DNA from: Leucobacter chromiisoli
Lineage (GTDB): Bacteria > Actinomycetota > Actinomycetes > Actinomycetales > Microbacteriaceae
Reading direction: 5' to 3'
DNA: 64,000 nucleotides
NCBI RefSeq assembly: GCF_016522505.1
Contig: NZ_JAEHOH010000005.1
Span: 1 to 64,000 of the forward strand
In this document: one piece after another, positions 59,825 through 64,000 of the stretch
How the letters are laid out: each line of letters begins with the position of its first letter
Numbering within the stretch: position 1 is the first letter of the stretch
The notes under the pieces: model-generated
What the model saw: the letters and a program-made list of their open reading frames with translations, nothing else
What the model was told of the DNA's origin: nothing
The model's database searches: none
Position numbers and translations under genes: made by a program

Positions 59825-61645
59825 ATGAAGAACTCGCGAAGAATGCTCCGCGGCCTGGTTCTCGCTGCGATGTTCGGAACGGCGGCGCTGCTCGGCGTCG
59901 GCGCCGCTCCCCCGCCCCCGGCGCAGGCGGACGTCTCCGATTTCAGCTACGACCGGTGGGACGTCGACTACCGCATCGGCGTCGACGACGCGGGGCGAGC
60001 CGTCGCCCGCGTCACCGAGACGTTGACCGCGCGCTTCCCCGACTACGACCAGAACCGGGGACTCGTCCGCGGCCTTCCCGACGACTACGAGGGCGCCTCG
60101 ACCGACCCGCGCGACTTCTCCGTCACCGACGCCTCGGGCGCTCCCGTACCGTTCGAGGTCGAGCACGACGACGGCTTCACGGCCGTGCTGACGGGCGACG
60201 ACTCGTACGTGCACGGCGTGCAGACCTACGTCATCGAGTACACGCTGAGCGACGTGATCCTCGCGCGCGACGACGGCGAGGCCGACGAGTTCTACTGGGA
60301 CCTCACCGATTTCGAGCACCGGCAGCGGATCGACGCGTTCTCGGCCGAGATCGAGTTCTCGCCCGAGCTCGCGGCGCGGCTGAACGGCGACGCGAGATGC
60401 TATTCGGGCCCGGCGGAATCGACCGACGAGTGCGGGGTCACGGGAGGCGAGGGCGGCTTCCGGATCTCGGTGCCGGGGCTCGGCCCCGGCGAGGGCGTGA
60501 CCGTGGCCATCGGTCTGGAACCGGGCAGCGTCGAGCAGCCTCCGCAGCGGCTTCCCGCTCCGCTGCTCGACGTGCTGCCGCTCGTCGTGTCCGGCGCCGG
60601 CCTCGCAGCGGGCGCTGCCGGCCTGTTCGCCATCGGCGGTCTGAAGCGCAAGAAGCGGAAGAGCGGGCGCGGCACCGTCGTCGCACAGTACGACGTGCCC
60701 CGGAGCCTGCCGCCCCTGATCGCCGCCTCGGTGGCGGGGACGTCGACGAGCGCGCCTGCAGCCGAGATCGTGCATCTCGCGGTCTCGGGCGCGATCCGGA
60801 TCGAGGAGGGCGAGGAGACCCGGGGGCTGTTCGGCCCGAAGCAGGGGCAGCCGGTGCTCCGCGTGCTGGACCCCGCCCGGGCCGAGGATCCGCTGGACCG
60901 GACGACCATGCGGCACCTGTTCGCGACGCTCGAGCCCGGCGTCGCGTTCGAACTGCCCCAGAAGGACGATGCGTTCGGGAAGCGGATGAGCGAGCTCGCC
61001 TCGATGGGCGGGAAGGAGGCGCTGCAGCGCGGATACTTCACCAAGGAGCGCAGCCCGGCCGGTCGGGTCCTCGGATTCGTCGCGCTCGGGCTGGCCGTCG
61101 TCATCGCCGTGCTCACGGTGCTCGGATTCGCATCGGGACGCGAGTCGGCGGTTCCCGTGATCGGCATCATCGCGGGCTTCCTCTCGTTCGCCTTCGGCAT
61201 CGCCGCGATCTCGAAGCAGCGCGTCTACACGCCGGTCGGCGCCGAGTGGCGGGAGTACCTGGAGGGCGTCGAGCTCTTCATCAAGGTGGCCGAGGCCGAC
61301 CGTCTGCAGATGCTGCAGTCCTACCAGGGCGCCGAGCGGCGGCAGGACGGCACGGTCGACGTGATCGAGCTCTACGAGAAGCTGCTGCCCTACGCGATGC
61401 TCTTCAACCTGGAGAAGGAGTGGAGCCGCGTGCTCGAGGTGAAGTACCGCGAGCAGCCCGGCTACGTCCCGGTCTGGTACCCGGGGGTCGCGGCCCACGG
61501 CATCGGCGACCTGACGTCCACCATCTCCTCCTTCACGAGTTCGCTGACCTCGTCGGTGAGCTACACCTCGAGCAGCTCCGGAGGCTCGAGCGGCGGCGGG
61601 TTCTCCGGCGGCGGAGGCGGAGGCGGGTTCTCGGGCGGCCGCTGA
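59825..61645 (+). CDS. DUF2207 domain-containing membrane protein
   Basis: A 606-residue exported membrane protein. Residues 1-38 look like a signal peptide ending at AQA. The external N-terminal DUF2207 domain (about 40-230) has the conserved WDVDYRIGVDDAGRAVARVT opening. One helix near 245-270 precedes a basic cytoplasmic region, then two more helices (VLGFVALGLAVVIAVLTVLG and VIGIIAGFLSFAFGIAAI). The C terminus is Ser/Gly-rich ending in GGGGGGGFSGGR, a hallmark of the family. Function is unknown. It is divergent from leuA. Confidence 0.88.
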   Translation: MKNSRRMLRGLVLAAMFGTAALLGVGAAPPPPAQADVSDFSYDRWDVDYRIGVDDAGRAVARVTETLTARFPDYDQNRGLVRGLPDDYEGASTDPRDFSVTDASGAPVPFEVEHDDGFTAVLTGDDSYVHGVQTYVIEYTLSDVILARDDGEADEFYWDLTDFEHRQRIDAFSAEIEFSPELAARLNGDARCYSGPAESTDECGVTGGEGGFRISVPGLGPGEGVTVAIGLEPGSVEQPPQRLPAPLLDVLPLVVSGAGLAAGAAGLFAIGGLKRKKRKSGRGTVVAQYDVPRSLPPLIAASVAGTSTSAPAAEIVHLAVSGAIRIEEGEETRGLFGPKQGQPVLRVLDPARAEDPLDRTTMRHLFATLEPGVAFELPQKDDAFGKRMSELASMGGKEALQRGYFTKERSPAGRVLGFVALGLAVVIAVLTVLGFASGRESAVPVIGIIAGFLSFAFGIAAISKQRVYTPVGAEWREYLEGVELFIKVAEADRLQMLQSYQGAERRQDGTVDVIELYEKLLPYAMLFNLEKEWSRVLEVKYREQPGYVPVWYPGVAAHGIGDLTSTISSFTSSLTSSVSYTSSSSGGSSGGGFSGGGGGGGFSGGR

Positions 61646-61742
61646 GCGAGGACGCGGAGCGTTCGAGCCAGCGGCCGGTGCTGCCACTGCAGCAGCCCAC
61701 GGAGCGAAGCGCGGGGTGGGCCGCTGAGCGAGGGATGGGCCG

Positions 61743-62678
61743 CTAGAACCCGAGCCGGCCGAGCGCCTTGGGGTCGCGCTGCCACTCCTTGAGCACCTTC
61801 ACGCGGAGCGAGAGGTAGACCCGTCGCCCGAGCAGCTCCTCGATCTCGCGCCGCGCACGCTCGCCGACGTCGCGCAGCCGCGAGCCGCCCTTGCCGATCA
61901 CGATGCCCTTCTGGCTGTCGCGCTCGACGTAGAGCGAGGCGTAGATCTCGAGCAGGCCGAGCTCACCCTCGCGCTTCGGATCGCGCTCCTCCCGGTCGTC
62001 CACCGTCGCCGCGAGCGAGTGGGGGAGCTCGTCGCGCACGCCCTCGAGCGCGGCCTCCCGGATGAGCTCGGCGATGCGGTCGTCCTCGCCCTCGTCGGTG
62101 GTCTGCTCGGCCTCGTACAGCGGCGGCGACTCGGGCATGAGATCCAGCAGCACGTCGGCGACGATGTCCAGCTGCTCCCCGGTCACCGACGAGATCGGCA
62201 CGACCGCGTCCCACTCCCGCAGCGTTCCCAGCCTCGTCAGCTGGTCGATGATCTCGGGCCTCGACGCCTCGTCGACCTTGGTCAGGATCGCGACCTTCTT
62301 CGCACGCGGAAAGTCGTCGAGGCGGTCGTTGATGAAGCGATCGCCCGGTCCGAGCTTCTCGTTCGCCGGCACGCAGAACCCGATCACGTCGACGTCGCCG
62401 AGCGTCGCCTCGACGAGAGCGTTCAGGCGCTCGCCGAGCAGCGTGCGGGGCCGATGGATGCCGGGGGTGTCGACGATGATCAGCTGCCCGTCCGGGCGAT
62501 GCAGGATCCCGCGGATCGCCCGTCTCGTGGTCTGGGGCTTCGGGCTCGTGATCGCGATCTTCTCGCCCACGAGCGCGTTCGTCAGCGTCGACTTGCCGAC
62601 GTTCGGCCGCCCGACGAACGAGACGAAGCCCGCCCGGAATGCCGTCGCGTCGGTGCTCTCGGAGCGCTCCTCGTTCAT
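61743..62678 (-). CDS. era: GTPase Era
   Basis: A 311-residue ribosome-assembly GTPase. G1 is GRPNVGKST, switch I PQTTRR, G3 VDTPGIH, G4 LTKVDE; the C-terminal KH domain holds IVIGKGGSRLRDVGERARRE, which binds the 3' end of 16S rRNA. Length is normal. ATG overlaps the stop of the upstream CNNM-type gene in ATGA. The gene lies end to end with the DUF2207 gene. Confidence 0.96.
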   Translation of the reverse strand: MNEERSESTDATAFRAGFVSFVGRPNVGKSTLTNALVGEKIAITSPKPQTTRRAIRGILHRPDGQLIIVDTPGIHRPRTLLGERLNALVEATLGDVDVIGFCVPANEKLGPGDRFINDRLDDFPRAKKVAILTKVDEASRPEIIDQLTRLGTLREWDAVVPISSVTGEQLDIVADVLLDLMPESPPLYEAEQTTDEGEDDRIAELIREAALEGVRDELPHSLAATVDDREERDPKREGELGLLEIYASLYVERDSQKGIVIGKGGSRLRDVGERARREIEELLGRRVYLSLRVKVLKEWQRDPKALGRLGF

Positions 62679-64000
62679 GCCCTGTCCTCTCGTGCGCCGC
62701 TCCCGCGGGGGCGGGGGATCTCGCCGGCCGTCTCCTCGCGTGCGAAGCGGTCGTCGCCGGGCGCCGCGCGCTCCCCGCCGACCCAGCGCGCTCGCACGCT
62801 GATCAGCCGCTGCCTGCGGCGCTCCGTCGCGACGGCCGTGAGCTCGATGCCCTCGATGCGGACGCTGTCGCCCTGCTCGGCGAGCCGGCCGAGGTGCTTC
62901 GCGACCAGTCCGCCGACGCTGTCGACCTCGTCATCCTCGAGCTCGATGTCGAAGATCTCGCCGAGACGGTCGACCGGCAGGCGGGCGCTCACGAGGAACG
63001 AGCCGTCGGCCTCGGGGATCGCCTCGGGCGCCTCGCGGTCGTGCTCGTCGCTGATGTCGCCGAGCAGCTCCTCGATGAGATCCTCGAGGGTCACGAGCCC
63101 GGAGATGCCTCCGTACTCGTCGACCACGAGGGCCAGGTGGTTCGCCTCGCGCTGCATCTGCCGCAGCAGGTCGTCGGCGCTCTGCACCTCCGGGACGAAG
63201 ATCGCCGGTTTCATGATGCGCGTGACCGGTGCGTGCTCCGCCTCCTCCGGGCGGCGCAGCACGAAGCCGCTCGCGTCCCGCAGGTAGGCGACGCCCGCCA
63301 CGTCGTCGGCCTCGCCCGTGACCACCGGCACCCGGGAGTGGCGGGAGGCGAGCAGCTGCTCCAGCGCGTCCCGGACGCTCAGCTCGGCGTCGACGGTGAT
63401 CATGTCGATCCGGGGCACCATGACCTCTCGGACGAGGGTGTCCCCGAACTCCACCAGCGAGTGGATGTAGTCGCGGTCGTCGTCCTCGAGCAGGGCCTGC
63501 TCGGCGGCCTGATCCACCATCGAGAGCAGCTGCTGCTCGTCTCGGATGCGAGCGCTGCCGGGGCCGCGGCCCGGAGTCACGCGATCGCCGAATCGGATGA
63601 GCCCCGTCGCGAGCGGCCCGAGGATCACCCGGATCGCGTGCACCGCCGGCGCCGAGAAGCGGATCACGGCGTCGGGGCGGTGGGTGCCGACGGTGCGGGG
63701 GCTCGACCCGACGAGCACGAATCCGAGGCCCGTCATCACGAGCGTCGCGAACACCAGCTCGATCCACAGCTGGTCGAAGGTGTAGGCGACGACGAGGGTG
63801 ATCAGCACGGCCGCGAACGTCTCGGCGAACACGCGGGCGAAGCTCAGCGCGTTGAGGTGCATCGTCTCGTCGTCCGCGATCGCCCGGATCGCGCTGCTCC
63901 GCTTGGGCGACTCCTCGGCCAGGTCGAGCAGGTCGGCGCGGGAGCGCACCCCGAGCGCGGCGTCGCTCGCGGCGAGCAGGCCGCCGACGCCGAGCAGCAC
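62675..64000 (-). CDS. CNNM/CorC-type hemolysin-like membrane protein (5' end beyond window)
   Basis: At least 441 residues of a CNNM-transmembrane, CBS-pair and CorC_HlyC protein, a family linked to magnesium or cobalt efflux. The visible part starts in the membrane domain (helix FAETFAAVLITLVVAYTFDQ and next), passes two CBS domains (REVMVPRIDMITVDAELSVR; HLALVVDEYGGISGLVTLED) and ends in the CorC domain (FLVSARLPVDRLGEIFDIEL). A GTG coincides with the last three bases of the window, but the true start probably lies beyond it. The order CNNM-era is conserved in actinobacteria, usually after ybeY. Confidence 0.9.
   Translation of the reverse strand: MLLGVGGLLAASDAALGVRSRADLLDLAEESPKRSSAIRAIADDETMHLNALSFARVFAETFAAVLITLVVAYTFDQLWIELVFATLVMTGLGFVLVGSSPRTVGTHRPDAVIRFSAPAVHAIRVILGPLATGLIRFGDRVTPGRGPGSARIRDEQQLLSMVDQAAEQALLEDDDRDYIHSLVEFGDTLVREVMVPRIDMITVDAELSVRDALEQLLASRHSRVPVVTGEADDVAGVAYLRDASGFVLRRPEEAEHAPVTRIMKPAIFVPEVQSADDLLRQMQREANHLALVVDEYGGISGLVTLEDLIEELLGDISDEHDREAPEAIPEADGSFLVSARLPVDRLGEIFDIELEDDEVDSVGGLVAKHLGRLAEQGDSVRIEGIELTAVATERRRQRLISVRARWVGGERAAPGDDRFAREETAGEIPRPRGSGAREDRA

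Overview
The window is about 64 kb of chromosome from a very high-GC actinobacterium. Three things point to Microbacteriaceae (Leucobacter or a close relative; genus is an inference): an AceE-FasR-fabD/fabH/acpP/fabF block, a DUF222-HNH endonuclease, and the order alaS-ruvX-mltG-aroE-aroC-aroK-aroB. Almost everything is core metabolism and information processing. There is no prophage, insertion sequence, CRISPR array or plasmid module. The first ~75 bases are a near-pure G/C homopolymer mixture and may be an assembly artefact.

Layout. 0.1-3.8 kb: RibD/DHFR-like reductase, PfkB kinase-surE pair, NAD(P)-binding protein, AhpE-type peroxiredoxin. 4.1-11.8 kb (+): aceE, fasR and the fatty acid genes fabD-fabH-acpP-fabF, ended by a strong hairpin. 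12-16 kb: glutamine amidotransferase, small lipoprotein, a tRNA with anticodon CAU, a DUF6328 membrane protein, 3-methyladenine glycosylase, a DMT-type transporter. 16.1-26 kb (-): the pyrimidine operon pyrR-pyrB-pyrC-(PH-like membrane protein)-carA-carB-pyrF followed by a fused mIHF-guanylate kinase, nearly all joined by 4-nt stop/start overlaps. 26.3-27.3 kb (-): efp-nusB. 27.5-32.6 kb: thioesterase and a divergent MoxR ATPase / VWA protein / unknown-protein module. 32.7-36.7 kb (-): a frameshifted DUF222-HNH gene and an ABC transporter operon with its own small HTH regulator. 36.7-45.4 kb (-): aromatic pathway genes, mltG, ruvX, alaS and a small membrane protein. 45.6-50 kb: rpsD, rarA, a DUF349 protein, an AbiEi-like protein and a tandem repeat. 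50.3-57.7 kb (-): rel, secF, secD, yajC, ruvB, ruvA. 57.9-59.8 kb (-): leuA behind a leucine leader peptide. 59.8-64 kb: DUF2207 membrane protein, era and a CNNM/CorC-type protein cut by the window edge.

Regulation. The clearest non-coding signal is a recurrent promoter layout in which a -10-like hexamer (mostly TAnnnT) ends 6 or 7 nt before an ATG/GTG that has no Shine-Dalgarno sequence. It recurs at 17 starts on both strands (plus one weak case), which indicates widespread leaderless transcription and fixes several otherwise ambiguous starts. One such leaderless start opens a 14-codon peptide with consecutive Leu codons in front of leuA. The codons just after the Leu run form one arm of a 12-bp hairpin, so this is a candidate leucine attenuator. 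The ABC transporter operon has a near-canonical -35/-10 pair with a palindrome over the predicted start site.

Anomalies. The HNH gene carries a one-base insertion. The ABC ATPase has Arg in place of the Walker A Lys and a reading-frame conflict at its end. RarA, SecD, AroK and the PfkB protein carry low-complexity acidic or basic additions.
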